A stretch of 64,000 bases of DNA from positions 162,737,502-162,801,501 of the forward strand of contig NC_080541.1 in the NCBI RefSeq assembly GCF_028640845.1, read 5' to 3'. This DNA comes from Ahaetulla prasina. Taxonomy: Eukaryota; Chordata; Lepidosauria; Squamata; Colubridae. Below are positions 51,000-62,190 of the stretch, piece after piece; the stretch's first letter is position 1, and every line of letters starts with the position of its first letter. The translations under genes were made by a program, and so were the position numbers. The notes beneath the pieces were generated by a model. It had not been told where the DNA came from and did no database searches. It saw nothing but the letters and a program-made list of their open reading frames with translations.

Positions 51000-51508
51000 A
51001 GGTCTTGGTAACCACCTTTAAAGCGCTCCATGGCTTGGGACCTGGGTACTTACGGGACCGCCTTCTGTTACCTTATGCCTCCCACCGACCCGTACGCTCC
51101 CACAGAGAGGGCCTTCTCAGGGTGCCGTCCGCCAGACAATGTCGGCTGGCGGCCCCCAGAGGAAGATCCTTCTCTGTGGGGGCCCCCACTCTTTGGAACG
51201 AACTCCCCCCTGGTTTACGTCAAATTTCTGACCTTCGGACTTTTCGCCGCGAACTGAAAACATATTTGTTTGTTCGTGCGGGGCTTTCTTAAATTGTTGA
51301 ATTTTAAATTTTAAATTTTCTCTCTAGTTTTAATTGGGGTTTTTAGATTCATAATTCTTAATTATTTCGGCCATACTGTATAATAAGTTTTTTAATTGTA
51401 TTTTAACTGTATATTGTTCTTTTTTATCCTGGCTGTACACCGCCCTGAGTCCTTCGGGAGAAGGGCGGTTTATAAATCCAATAAATAATAATAATAATAA
51501 TAATAACC
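51000..51508 (+). mobile_element. L2-clade LINE 3' end
   Basis: Codes for the conserved L2 C-terminus: TTFKALHGLGPGYLRD, then GRSFSVGAPTLWNELP and FRRELKTYLF. It is open from about 50936 to 51292, so it is younger than the other L2 pieces. The 3' UTR ends in CCGCCCTGAGTCCTTCGGG and GAAGGGCGG, then an AATAAT run. The same tail is found on the SINE at 31380-31640. Confidence 0.88.
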
Positions 51509-51595
51509 AACAAGCTTCAGATTCCAACTATTCAATGTGGATGATGGACAGGAACTCCTAAAAGCATATTTCATCACTTCTACGACTATATATGC

Positions 51596-51973
51596 CCGTG
51601 ATGGCAAACCTATGGCACGTGTGCCACAGATGGCACGCGTAACCATATTGGTGGGCACGCAAGCTCAGCTCTGGCGTGCATCCGCACACCGGCCAGCTGA
51701 TTTTCGGGCCTTCTGGGCCCACCAGAAGTAGGAAAACAGGCTCTTTCCTGCCTCCGGAGGGCCTTGGAGTGTGGTGGAGAAGGCCCGTTTTTGCTGTCCC
51801 AAGGCTCTAGAGCCTTACTAAGAGTTTGGGGAGGGAGAAAACGGCCTTCCCCACCTCCTGGAGGCTGGAAACTGCCCATTTGCCAACTTCCGGTGATACA
51901 GGGGTGGGGCGCATAGAATTATGGGTGTGGGCCCGCTCCTGGCACGCGATGGCAAAAAGGTTAGCCATCACTG
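51596..51973. mobile_element. hAT-type MITE, family 2, with perfect 8-bp TSD
   Basis: A 378-bp element with ends CCGTGATGGCAAACC and GGTTAGCCATCACTG, flanked by the perfect octamer ATATATGC (51588-51595, 51974-51981). The interior is GC-rich (GGCACGCG words) against an AT-rich background. Confidence 0.88.
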
Positions 51974-53210
51974 ATATATGCTATGAGCCTATGACTGTGC
52001 TCATAGGCAGAATATAAATGCTGAAAATAAATTATCTGCCAAGATTTGAAAATCGAAACCAATTGAATCAGACTCCAAGATATGTGACCTGTTCTGAAAC
52101 AGTAATACAACATAAAAAGTATTTTAATAGTTCATACAGGCCGAAATCTTAAAGGTAGTCACTGAATGTATTTATGGAAAAACAATTCATTTTTATGTCA
52201 AGGGTGCCTTGCTAATCAGATAAGTGAGTATGCATCCAAAGCCAGGCAGTATTTCATGTGTGACATCATTGTGTACTACAGCCATTGTTGTGGTTAATGC
52301 ACAATTATATCAGCTGTAGGGAATTAACAACACAAACATTAACTTTTGGACTGTATTTCAATTTTAACAAGTAAAATCGAAGTTTTTTAAATGGCACAAT
52401 TATAGTACCTAACATTAAAACAAAGTAGCATTATATCATTCAGCCTTAAAGCTAAGGTGTATGAAATGAAAAACTATCCAGAGATCAAACAGGCTCTTGC
52501 TTAATTGTTTTTAATTGTGTATGCAGAACTGGTCTAAGAGCACCCAGATTGCAAACATTGCATCAGACTTAATAAAAAGTGTTTCTGTCCAAATTGCTAT
52601 GCTTGCAGGGGCTGCATCCAATGGTGTATTTGGATGGCCTGATTCCAAGAATGGAATAGGATCTGCCTGGATAAACAGGTTTCTCTTCTTTCTTCAGTTT
52701 CTGAAATCTGTTCTGGAAAGATGTATATGTGAGGTGAGGTGAAGAGGGAGACATGAGCATGATGATGCACTGCAGAAAGAGAAGTCCCTTCATATCATTT
52801 AAAATATAGATACGTGATCTGAATCTCAGTTCATTCCCAAGCATAAGACATGATTTTTCATGTAGTACAAATAAACTAGAGGGAGATTAGTTTTCAAGCA
52901 TTATATCCAGAAATAACAATAAGGTAACACCAATTAAGGGGATTCAAATGAGTAACAATATTTCTTTTATTAATTTTATAGGGCGATCTGCATATTCTTA
53001 CAGTCAACTTCTTAAACAATTCCTTCTCTTAATGCTAAAGATAGAACAACATTCTTTTTTCTCCAGCTTTTTCTAGACAAATTTGTCTGGCTGACTGCTA
53101 AGGTTAGCCTTTCTTCTAGTTATCATTGCCACTTCAAGGGCCAAACAGGGTACAGTATATCCAAGTTACCCATATGGTTTCATATAGTTGCATTAGGTAA
53201 CAGTAACAGA

Positions 53211-53340
53211 GTTGGAAGGGACCTTGAAGGTCATGTAGTCCAACCCCCTGCTCACGCAGGAGACCTGTACTAGGGATTCGAACCGCCAACCTTTCTGATT
53301 GACAAGCTTAGTGTCTTAGCCCCTGAGCCACCTAGTCAGG
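53211..53340 (-). mobile_element. SINE with tRNA-like head and CR1-like tail
   Basis: On the minus strand a tRNA-like head has a B box GGTTCGAATCC, and is followed by GTTGGACTACATGACC and AAGGTCCCTTCCAACTC, the classic CR1 3' end. The head resembles that of the SINE near 4347. Confidence 0.7.
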
Positions 53341-53528
53341 CAAACTCCAAGCAGGGGCCGTGCTCCCTTGCCATCCATGACTTAACATTAAAAGACCATG
53401 TATGAGGAATATTCTTGCAACCATCTTGTGATAATCACTTCCCTAAAACCTTTCTTTTTATTCTTTAAAATCCTTAATTAAAAAGGATAAGATGTAATGT
53501 GTGTGCGTGTATGTATATGTGTGTGTAT

Positions 53529-54136
53529 GAGTGCTGAAATGTAAAATTTGTTACTACCGGTTCTGTGGGCATGGCTTGGTGTGGGGGGGATAATGTGACT
53601 GGGTGGGTGTGGCTAACTTATTTTTTACTTTTAAAAGCATTTTTTCTACAACCACTTTGGCCGAAGAGGTTGTAAAAAAAATGATTTTAAAAGGCTCCTC
53701 TGACGATTCCAGCTGAGTTGCCTGATTGTCATAGGCTTTTCAGTACTTTTAAAAGCTTTTTTTTTTTTTGCCTTTACAAGAAAAGAAAAGTCTCTGGCGA
53801 TCAGGCAACTTAGCTGGGATCACCAGAGCCTTTTAAAAGCATTTTTTCTACAACTTCTTTGGCCAAAGAGGTGTAGAAAAAAAATGCTTTTAAAAGGCTC
53901 TGATGATCCCAGTTGAGTCGCACGATCAGCAGAGGCTTTTTAAAAAACTTTTAAAAGCATTTTTTCAGCCGAAGAAAAAATGCTTTTAAAAGTAAAAATA
54001 AAAATATCTGATGATCACGTGGCTTAGCTGGGCATTGGGAGGGGGCAGGGATTTTTGCTACCGGATCTCCGAAACACCCGCCGCCATCGCTACCGTATCG
54101 GGTGATCCAGTCCAAACCGGGAGCATTTTACCCCTG
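53529..54136. mobile_element. 608-bp hAT-like MITE with three internal hairpins
   Basis: It opens GAGTGCTGAAATGTAAAA and closes GCATTTTACCCCTG, flanked by GTGTGTAT and ATGTGTAT (53521-53528, 54137-54144; one mismatch). The left end resembles MITE family 1 (TTACTACCGGTTCTGTGGG). The interior holds three hairpins at 53627-53693, 53825-53901 and 53947-53993; the last has perfect 20-bp arms around a 7-base loop. Confidence 0.75.
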
Positions 54137-54280
54137 ATGTGTATGTGTGTGTGTGTGTGTGTATGCACACATAAATATACGCACATACATATACACACAC
54201 ATATATATGCATACAAATATATATATATATCACAGAGGGAGGGAGGGAGAGGGAGAGAGAGAGAGAGAGAGAGAGAGAAA
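54137..54280. repeat. Compound microsatellite (GT, TA/CA, GA)
   Basis: A GT run, mixed CA/TA steps, then GGGA and GA runs to about 54280. It lies at the end of the hairpin MITE. Confidence 0.9.
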
Positions 54281-54430
54281 GGGGGTGAACATTCATTCTT
54301 CCTAGAAACTGGGGTCCCCAATATCTAGAAGATATCAAGTGATTAAACACTAGATTAAAAATATTTGAAGCTTCTGGAAATTAAGAACTACCTGATGTAT
54401 CCATAAAATCTCCATGAATAAAGCTCAACT
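54278..54430. repeat. Unclassified dispersed repeat, inverted match to 33361-33545
   Basis: Second copy of the unclassified repeat; reverse complement of the first, again next to a GA microsatellite. Confidence 0.65.
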
Positions 54431-55752
54431 CAAGGGAGACTAACATTCTTAAAGCAAGTGTTATTTTCTGTCACTTTCTGTCATTTTCTGGAATATCCTT
54501 TTCTTTGTGTCTGACCAATTTTCTCTACCTACTTATGTTTTGCTTTTATTTTCAACCAGTTTATTTTCTGATATTTTTTTTTTTTAATTCCAAAGCTTCG
54601 AAACAGTGAAAGTTACTGAGTGGAAAATGGAACTTTATTTAATATTATATTCTTGATTAAGTAGGAGGCCAAATTGTTTATAAAGAATCATTTTTAAAAT
54701 ATTATTTGTAATTCATGCAGTTTGAAATAATTGTGGAAAAACGTGAAGAGAAAAATAAACTATTATCCAGAGAAATGTATGAAATGTCAGACATCACTAT
54801 ACAGTAATTCATATTTTATTTACTACAAACAAATATTTGGAAGAAATAAACAAAAAAAAAACCCCATATCATTTTGTAAACCAGTGAATAAAAAAATGAA
54901 TTTTGATATCACTGAAATAAGCATGTAATATAAACAGTCATGTACAAAAAATTCCATAGCAAAAGATAAATGTTGTGAAGTCAAAGATATGCAGTTAGTC
55001 AATCACTTTATGTTCTGCTTCTTATTAGCCCTTTCTTTGCTTTTTAAAGGTCTATTTTTTAAACCAGAAATGTCAGGATATCTGGAACAGAAATGTACAA
55101 TAAAATGTGTCCCTTGGCCTACTGATCTATTAATCTTTCAACTACAGCCAGAAAACTGGATGAGCCATGAAAAGGTTATTATATATCGTTACCTTGTGTA
55201 TAATGGTCAGACATTCATTATCCTCACTGTAGTTTAAACAAAGGTGGTAGGAGCAAAATCCAAAATAAATTGCACATTTTCTGAAACACTTTAGCAGCCT
55301 GGTGACTTTAGTGACTTTTGTTCTACGACCTTCACATTTCACACCTATATTACTCAGGAATCCATAGTTGAAGAAATATAAATTCTCAAAGAAAAGCACA
55401 CACACTATCAGCTGAAAAGCAAACAAAAAGAACTAATGTCCTGTAACTAAAAAAATGTTCAAACAAAATCACAGTAATTTAGTTCCTCAGCTACTCATGG
55501 GATTCCACAAATAGATTTTTCAAAAAATGCTAGTCCCTTAACAGCCTCCTAATTTACAGAAGATCCCTAGTAAACAAAGAGAAAATGAAAAATTAAACTA
55601 TGCATGAATATGAAAACTGTAATTCTACCTTCTTTCACCAAATGTATCAATGATTTTAAGAGAAATATATATATATATCAAAATCATAGCACTAGAACTT
55701 GCTTTATTAGGTTATCTGGCACTCTCCAGATGTGCTGGATTAAAGCAGATAT

Positions 55753-56008
55753 CAGTGATTGCTAACCTTTTCTGGAGCAAGTGCCCAAAGTGCGTGGGCG
55801 CCCAAACCCCCAAGATGCAATGCGCTCATGGCCCCGCACATGCACCCCGCCCCCCGCACATGGGTGGCAGAGGCTTGAAGACTAGTTGCCTGGTGGTAGG
55901 CTCATGCACATATGTGACTGAGCTGAGCTGGGGTGACGGCTCGCATACCCACAGAGAGGGTACTGCATGCCACCTCTGGCACACATGCCATTGGTTTGCC
56001 ATCACGGG
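55753..56008. mobile_element. hAT-type MITE, family 2, reverse orientation
   Basis: Begins CAGTGATTGCTAACC and ends GGTTTGCCATCACGG; reversed relative to 51596-51973. Flanking octamers are GCAGATAT and GCATATAT (one mismatch). The interior is GC-rich. Confidence 0.78.
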
Positions 56009-56354
56009 CATATATCATTCTCAGTTGGAAGACTATCTGAAAATTCTGAGACACAGTCCAATTTGGAGAACCTCATATGAAAAGCTGCTCTCAAACTGTG
56101 CCTTGAGTGGATAAAATTGCAGCACTAAAAAAAGAACTAGTTACTACAATATGTAGCTTGAAAAGTTATTGCGCTTTTTTTCAAAGTTTCACAAAACATA
56201 AACTGTTGAGCAAAGTAGGAAAAACAGTTGCCGAATCTTTTATACAAAAGGGCATCCAGACTTTACATAATGCGATCTATACACAATAGTATAAGCTTCA
56301 TTAGTTTGAGAATGCAATAAGAATCAGATCCTTCCAATCAGGACATGAAACTTT

Positions 56355-56465
56355 TATTATTTATTTTATTTTATTTTATTTTATTTTATTTTATTGCATT
56401 GCATTGCACTGTATTGTATTGTATTGCACTAAATTTTATTTTATAATTTCATTTCATTTTATTTT
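56355..56465. repeat. (TTTTA)n and related pentanucleotide array
   Basis: TTTTA units grade into TTGCA/TTGTA variants; an imperfect AT-rich array. Confidence 0.85.
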
Positions 56466-56989
56466 TCTTGTACTTCTTTGTTTTTGTTAAACAGGTCATC
56501 AAAAATAATTTGAGCCAAATCAAATTGAATCATCTTTATTTAGTCACTGAGCAGTATTACAAGAAAAGAGAAGAAAACAAATTACTATGAAAGCCCGTTA
56601 CCAAAGAAATTATCACAGAACAATAAAAACAGCCCAGTTAAACCAAAACTCTGAATAATTGTGTGGGCTCAGTTGAGATATTTTGCTACCTGAGATGTAA
56701 ACGGCTAACATCCCTTCAAAGGTCATGTGTATACATTTTCAAATTCAAAAATAACTGAGGAAGCAAAGCATGTCTCGGGATAGCTTGGGGTCAGGTTACC
56801 TGAGAAACTGCCTTTTTCCAAAAGTTTCTACCCATCCAATCTGATCCAACAGATTGGGCACATTGCAGATCCGTTAGCAAAAACATGCTGAGTGGCAGAA
56901 ACTAGAAAATGAGCATTTTCTGCCCCTCCCTTACAGAATATTCTTTCTTCAGAGATTAGAATGGTCTCAATCCTGTTGGCTTTTCACAA

Positions 56990-57227
56990 AAATTTAAAAA
57001 CTTGACTTGGACCCAGTCTTGGATCTTGGAACCTGTTAAGAACCTGTTATTTGTTTTTACTAATAGTTCATTAAGTATGCATGGTTGCTACTTGTACTTA
57101 TTTATTTTATGGAACTTTTTATTGCTTTAATGTTTTGTAAATTGTGTTAATTATTTTAGCATTCTAGAATTGTAAGCTGCCCAAAGTCACTTGGTTGAGT
57201 TGGGTGGCTATAAAAATTAAATTTGAA
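56990..57227 (+). mobile_element. LINE (L2/CR1-type) 3' UTR remnant
   Basis: Contains GTAAGCTGCCCAAAGTCAC and GGGTGGCTATAAAAATTAAA, a short stem like that at 42900-42960. It is immediately followed by a BovB-type tail. Confidence 0.5.
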
Positions 57228-57320
57228 GATGGTAGAGGACAGGAAGGCCTGGAGGAATGTTGTCCATGGGGTTGCGATGGGTCGGACACGACTTCGCAAC
57301 TAATAACAACAACAAAAATA
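57228..57320 (+). mobile_element. BovB-type (RTE clade) 3' tail
   Basis: GGGTTGCGATGGGTCGGACA followed by CGACTTCGCAACTAATAAC and an AAC tail is the 3' end shared by BovB LINEs and the SINEs they mobilise. Only the last 90 bp remain, so a truncated LINE and a SINE tail cannot be told apart. Confidence 0.7.
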
Positions 57321-57642
57321 GTAAACGAATGAATAAATGAATAAACAAACAAATAAACATCATCATGTTAAAAAAAGACACTATCAAATAACATGTGCAT
57401 GTGTTTCTATCTCCCTAGAGCCACAAACGGCAAAGTCTATAACTGTAAGAAATTTCTTGAAATCTACTCAGCAACAGTACAGAATGAAAAGGGTTAAAAA
57501 CAATCTCTGGAAAAGTCCCTTCTCAAACTTGGGGCTAATTCATAGAAATACTCCACAAATAGAAGGCTTATGACAGTCTAACATAAATTGGATGTAAGAT
57601 TCAAGACCATTGGCAAGATTTTCTGACAATCACTATCCCAAG

Positions 57643-57759
57643 GCCAGAATTTCTCAACATTGGCAACTGTGAGATATGTGGACTTCAACTCCCAGAATTC
57701 CTCCACCAGCATGCTGAAGATCACACATCTTAAAATTGCTATGGTTGAGAAGCATTGCC
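57643..57759. repeat. Palindromic MITE
   Basis: Left arm TTTCTCAACATTGGCAACTG and right arm ending GCTATGGTTGAGAAGC pair across a center near AATTCCTCCACC; diverged by several bases. A half copy, related by GAATTCTGGGAG and GTTGAGAAACACTG, lies at about 10533-10623 and again at 14279-14369. Confidence 0.7.
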
Positions 57760-58158
57760 TTGGACTAAATTTTATAACTTCAATGCAATAATCCCCTACA
57801 ACAGGATTTACAGAAATCATAGAGGTGAAAAAATAAGTGAGAAAGCTAATGCAAATTAAATAAGAGCAAAAATGAGAACTATTGCTACCAATTATTGATA
57901 TTGGCATTGCTGTGATTAAAGATGCTGCAAGAAAGAGCACTATAACCTACAGATTTGGTTGCTCCTGAGAAAATGACCAAGATCTTCCATCTCTAGAAGA
58001 GGGAAACATTTCATATGACTGAAATAAATCTACGAAAATGACAAGGAATACTCTCAAAACTCTATAATTTCAGGCCAGTCAGTGATGTCTTCTCAACTGG
58101 AATATTAGCTCAGTTGTGACTGAGAATGTAACAGTATTTTTATTTTCCATGTAGAGAT

Positions 58159-58160
58159 TT

Positions 58161-58201
<41 letters not shown>
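58159..58201. repeat. (GATA)n(GACA)n microsatellite
   Basis: GATA units followed directly by GACA units. Such arrays are abundant in snake genomes. Confidence 0.92.
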
Positions 58202-58238
58202 CAACCAGTACTGTTCTTTAGTGACATAGGCCTAGTAA

Positions 58239-58354
58239 AGATAGTCCTCAACTTACAACAGTTCCTTTAGTGAAAAAAGTAACTTATGAGCGTTTTTCAC
58301 ACTTATGACCATTGCAGCATTCCCATGGTCAGGTGATCAAAATTCAGATGCTTT
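58239..58354. mobile_element. TA-family MITE fragment abutting the DIRS element
   Basis: ATAGTCCTCAACTTACAACA to AAAATTCAGATGCTT matches the left third of the TA-flanked MITE. It stops abruptly where DIRS sequence begins. The rest of the MITE was not found on the other side of the DIRS element. Confidence 0.75.
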
Positions 58355-58640
58355 ACACTGGCCAACGATAATGGACTTGCGCCCATAATGGAGGAGAGTG
58401 CTGACACCTGCCGTCTCAATATGTTGGGGGAGAGACCCTTTTCTAGTCCCATTTGTAAGAATTGGAGGACGTGGAAAACTGATGCCTCTGTTGGGTTGGC
58501 AGAACGAGATGTGCACCATGTGTCGAAGGTCTGCCACGTGGCCTCATAGATCCTAGTTGTAGATTCCTGGTGGGATGCTTGTAGTGTGGTGATGACCTCC
58601 TCTGGCAGATTGAAAGCCCTTAGGAGATCCCGCTCAACCT
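58355..58640 (-). pseudogene. DIRS tyrosine recombinase, N-terminal fragment
   Basis: Encodes ASHQESTTRIYEATWQTF and the following helices through RRQVSALSSI, the SAM-like N-terminal domain of DIRS recombinases. The catalytic domain is absent; sequence turns into MITE sequence at about 58354. Confidence 0.78.
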
Positions 58641-59474
58641 CCACGCGGTTAGATGAAACCATTGAGGATTGGGGTGTTTGAGTGGTCCTTGAGTGAGACA
58701 AATCCTGCTGTCTGGAATCTGCCAGGATGGCGCTATGGAGAGTCTGAGGCGGTCCGCATACCACGGCCTCCTGGGCCATGCTGGGGCTAACAGGATTTGT
58801 TCTGTCCTGTGTAGGATAAGCTTGGTTATTACTTTTGGGATCAGAGGTAACGGAGGGAATGCGTAGAGAAGGACTGGTGGCCACGGGCAATGTAAGGCAT
58901 CCACAGCCTCGGCCCCCGGGGTCGGATAACTGGAGTAAAACCTGGGAACCTGGTGATTGGCCCTGGAGGCGAACAGATCCACTGCTGGGATGCCGAATCT
59001 GTCCATTATCTCCCAGAACAAGTTGGGATGAAGGGACCACTCTGCTGGGTCGATGGAGTTGCGGCTGAGAGAATCTGCCTGTACATTCGAGCTTCCTGTT
59101 ATGTAATCCACTGTGAGAGAATTTAGGTGTGATTTGGCCCACAGGCCAAGGCGCAAGGACTCCTGCATGAGTGCTGTTGAATGAGTGCCCCCTTGTTTGT
59201 TGACATGTGCCTTCGCCGTGGTATTGTCTGTCAGGATCAGGACATCTTGCCCTGCTATCAGATGACTGAAGCTGCGGAGGGCCACGTAAATAGCCTGGAG
59301 TTCTAGTAGATTGATGGGTAGATCACTCTCCTGTTGCGACCAACGACCTTGAGCTAGATTGGTCCCCGAGTGGGCTCCCCAACCGAAAAGGCTCGCATTT
59401 GTGGCAATGGTGATTCTGGTAGGATCCCAGAAGCAGCTGCCCCTGGATATTGCGTTGGAGGAACACCAAGCCAA
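58620..59474 (-). pseudogene. DIRS RNase H and connection to recombinase
   Basis: The RNase H pattern is readable: ATNASLFGWGAH, LLELQAI, LILTDNTTAKAHVNKQGG and SNVQADSLSR. In the first motif the usual first aspartate (TDASLFGWG in active relatives) is asparagine, so the enzyme is probably inactive even where the frame is open. Downstream is the conserved linker FGIPAVDLFASRANHQVPRF. The frame shifts by one base near 58625 before the recombinase segment. Confidence 0.85.
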
Positions 59475-59607
59475 AGACTCCCGAACGTCCGGAGGAAAGG
59501 CGATCTTTGACCAGGACGTACTGCGTTAACGCTTTTGATAAGGTAGGAGGTACCATTGCAGGCTGTGTAGGCGAGACCATGGAACGATGCCGAATGAGGA
59601 GACCATT

Positions 59608-60694
59608 TTACCGAGCAGTTGAGAATTGGAATAGAGAAGACCGAGCGTGAACCCTGCAGTGATTGGCCAAGTGGGAGAGACTGGCCCTATGGTTTTCCGA
59701 AAGGAATACCATGGAGGAGGATGAATCTATGATAATCCCTAGATTGAGAATCCTGGTGGATGGGGAAAAGTGACTCTTGGCCCAATTGATGGAGAACCCA
59801 TGGAGTTGAAGGGCATTGATGGTGACCTCCAAATCCTGTTTAGCTGACTGAAGGGAAGTGGATTGGATGAGAATATCATCCAAGTACGCTTGCACCCTTA
59901 TGGGGAAGGAGCGTACATGAGCCATAAGGGCTGCCATAATTTTGGTGAAGACTCGTGGAGCCGATGAGAGACCAAATGGTAGAACCTTATATTGGAAATG
60001 GCGGTTCACACAAGCAAACCGAAGAAATTTGCGATGCCCTGGATGGATGGGAATGTGGAGGTAGGTTTCCATTAAGTCAATTGACGCCAGGAAGTCTCCC
60101 GGCCGAATGCCTTCCAAAATGGACGAAACGGAATGCATTTTAAACCGGCGGTAGATGATATACCGGTTTAGGGACTTCAAACCAAGAATTGCCCTCCAAC
60201 CCTCCCAAGGACTTTTCCACTATGAAGAGCCGGGAATAGAATCCCAGCCCCTGTTAATCTGCTGGAACTGGCTCAATGGCGCAGATGGAAAGAAGATGTT
60301 CAATGGCAGATTTGACTAGCGCCCGGTTAGGAAGGTTACAGGATACGGGGCATCGTAGAAAAACCCTCGGGGGTTCAGAGGAGAACTGAATAGAGAGGCC
60401 TTCCCTGATTGTGGATTTGACCCATGAGTCTGAGGTTATTTGATCCCAGTTGTCCGCAAAATGGGCCAGACGCGTGCCAACTGGGAGAGAGGAGTGATTA
60501 TTTGTTACGTCTAAAGGTACGCCCTCTCCCTCCCTGGTAAGCCTTGCGGGCAGGGAATCTGGAACCTTGTCTGACCTGGAAATCGGAAGATTGCGAGCCC
60601 CTGGTTGCTGGAAATCTTTGGGAACAATGTCCGTAAAATGCATCCATGGTTCGAAAGGACTGGATTCGGCTGTAAGGTAGAGGACTGGTTTCAC
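59608..60694 (-). pseudogene. DIRS reverse transcriptase, broken
   Basis: The N-terminal entry RLAHFADNWDQITSDSWV (60460 region) is typical of DIRS reverse transcriptase. After a frameshift near 60200 the core follows: SIDLMETYLHIPI (motif A), PFGLSSAPRVF (motif B) and AYLDDIL (motif C, active site), then the thumb region INWAKSHFSPS. The catalytic aspartates are retained. The frame ends at a shift near 59610 before RNase H. Confidence 0.85.
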
Positions 60695-62190
60695 TCCTTC
60701 TGGAAGCCAATGGTAAAATTTTTCTTTTGTGCCTAGTTTCCACTAGGAGCGGCTCTAAAGGGGCTCTGAAGAGTTTGTCCCCTGAGTATGGTGCTGCTGC
60801 CAGACACCACTTATTGCGGGCGTCAGCCTGCCAGTTGCGGAGCCAGAGGAGGCGTCTGGAGGCTACGGTTGTACCTATGGCTCTGGCTTGCGAACCGGGC
60901 AGCATTCAGGGTGGCATCTGCAGAGTATACTAATGAAGCCCTAATTTTATTAAGATCCTGGTAGGACCTAACATCAGAAGCTGAAATCCTATCTTGTAGT
61001 TGCTTTAGCCACAACAAAGAAGAGCGGTCAAAAAAGGAAGCTGATATGGCTGACTTGACCACCCACTCTGCCGCTTGGTGGCCTTTAATGAGAAGCTTTT
61101 CTGCCCGTTTGTCCTCAGGGCATAATGTTTCATCCGGGGGTCCCGTGATAGGAGCAGAAGAAGTTAACGCTACAATAGGTGGGTCTACTGAAGGAACCTG
61201 TAAAAGTGTTTCCAGATTGGTAGCTAAGTTGTAAAGGCATTTGTCCATACCATTAGGGTTAGGACCGGAACCTGGAAAGGCCCACCGGCATTGTACTACG
61301 TCCTCAAATAACTTGGGGGCAGGGACCGTTTCAGTTTCCACTGAAGGTTCTACAAAAAGAGCATTGGTTGGATCCGCCTCTGCCTGAGACCCTGGAAAAG
61401 AATGAACAGCTCCTAATCTGGTGGTATTCTGGGCTTTAAATAAGAGTGAGCGAAATAAATGAGGTTTGAATAAGCCGATGGCTGATCAGGTTCCAAGCCT
61501 TCATCATCAGATAATGATAATTCTCTATTTACTCCCTCATCAGAGAAAGAACCCTGACCTTCCAGCTCCAAATCCTGATAATGACTGGTCTCCGTCATCT
61601 CAGCCGAAGTCTGGCTCTGAATAATCCTGGAGGAATGCTCCCCAACCACTGGTGAGGAGCTGGGCTGCATGCATTGGGCAAAACCCTGTTTAATGGCTTC
61701 TGATATCATCTGGCCCAGAGCTTCAGGTAATTGAAATCCTGATGTGGTAGAAGGAGCTAATCCTTGTGGAACAGGAGGAGCCTGAAATGTGGGAAGGTCA
61801 GGGAGAGGTTGGAATAAGGGTCCCAAACTGGCTGGCGATTGTTGACCTGATGGGGCCAAACGGTCAGGAGACCAGGCTGTAGAACCCCCGTGAGTGGAAG
61901 AAGCCCTGGCCGGGCTTTGGCCTCTGGACGGAGGAGCTGGAGGCTCAGATAAGGGCAGAGGGCTAAGGCCCGTGCTTGTTGTTTGGAGCTGGGCTTTGTT
62001 AATGACTCTTTCCAGAGCTTTGTGCCTGCGTTCTTCTGCCCTGGCTGCCCTGGAAGACTTGGTTTTAGGTGGCTTGGGGTGGGAGCTTGAATCCCTGTGG
62101 GAGGAGGATGAACCTTCCCCTGGATCGGAGGCATGCCTGCTTCGGTCCCTGGAAGCCGCATGGGCCGTTTACGACTTGTCCACCATTTTA
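60498..62190 (-). pseudogene. DIRS gag-like region
   Basis: Minus-strand frames from ATGGTGGAC (62187) encode a Ser/Pro/His-rich protein with a stop at codon 6, then continue open to 61413 with an acidic C-terminal end (SFSDEGVNRELSLSDDEGLE). A second piece (61341-60823) includes KLLIKGHQAAEWVVKSAI, a typical DIRS gag-region helix, and the third (60905-60498) ends in an Arg-rich RGRTFRRNK. These are interrupted pieces of one ancestral frame. Function in particle formation is inferred from the family. Confidence 0.75.

Noticed and set aside
51610..51879. 89-codon minus-strand frame, GC-rich
   Set aside because: Entirely inside a non-coding hAT MITE.
54058..54350. Serine/leucine-rich frames
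   Set aside because: Translations of CA/GA microsatellite runs.
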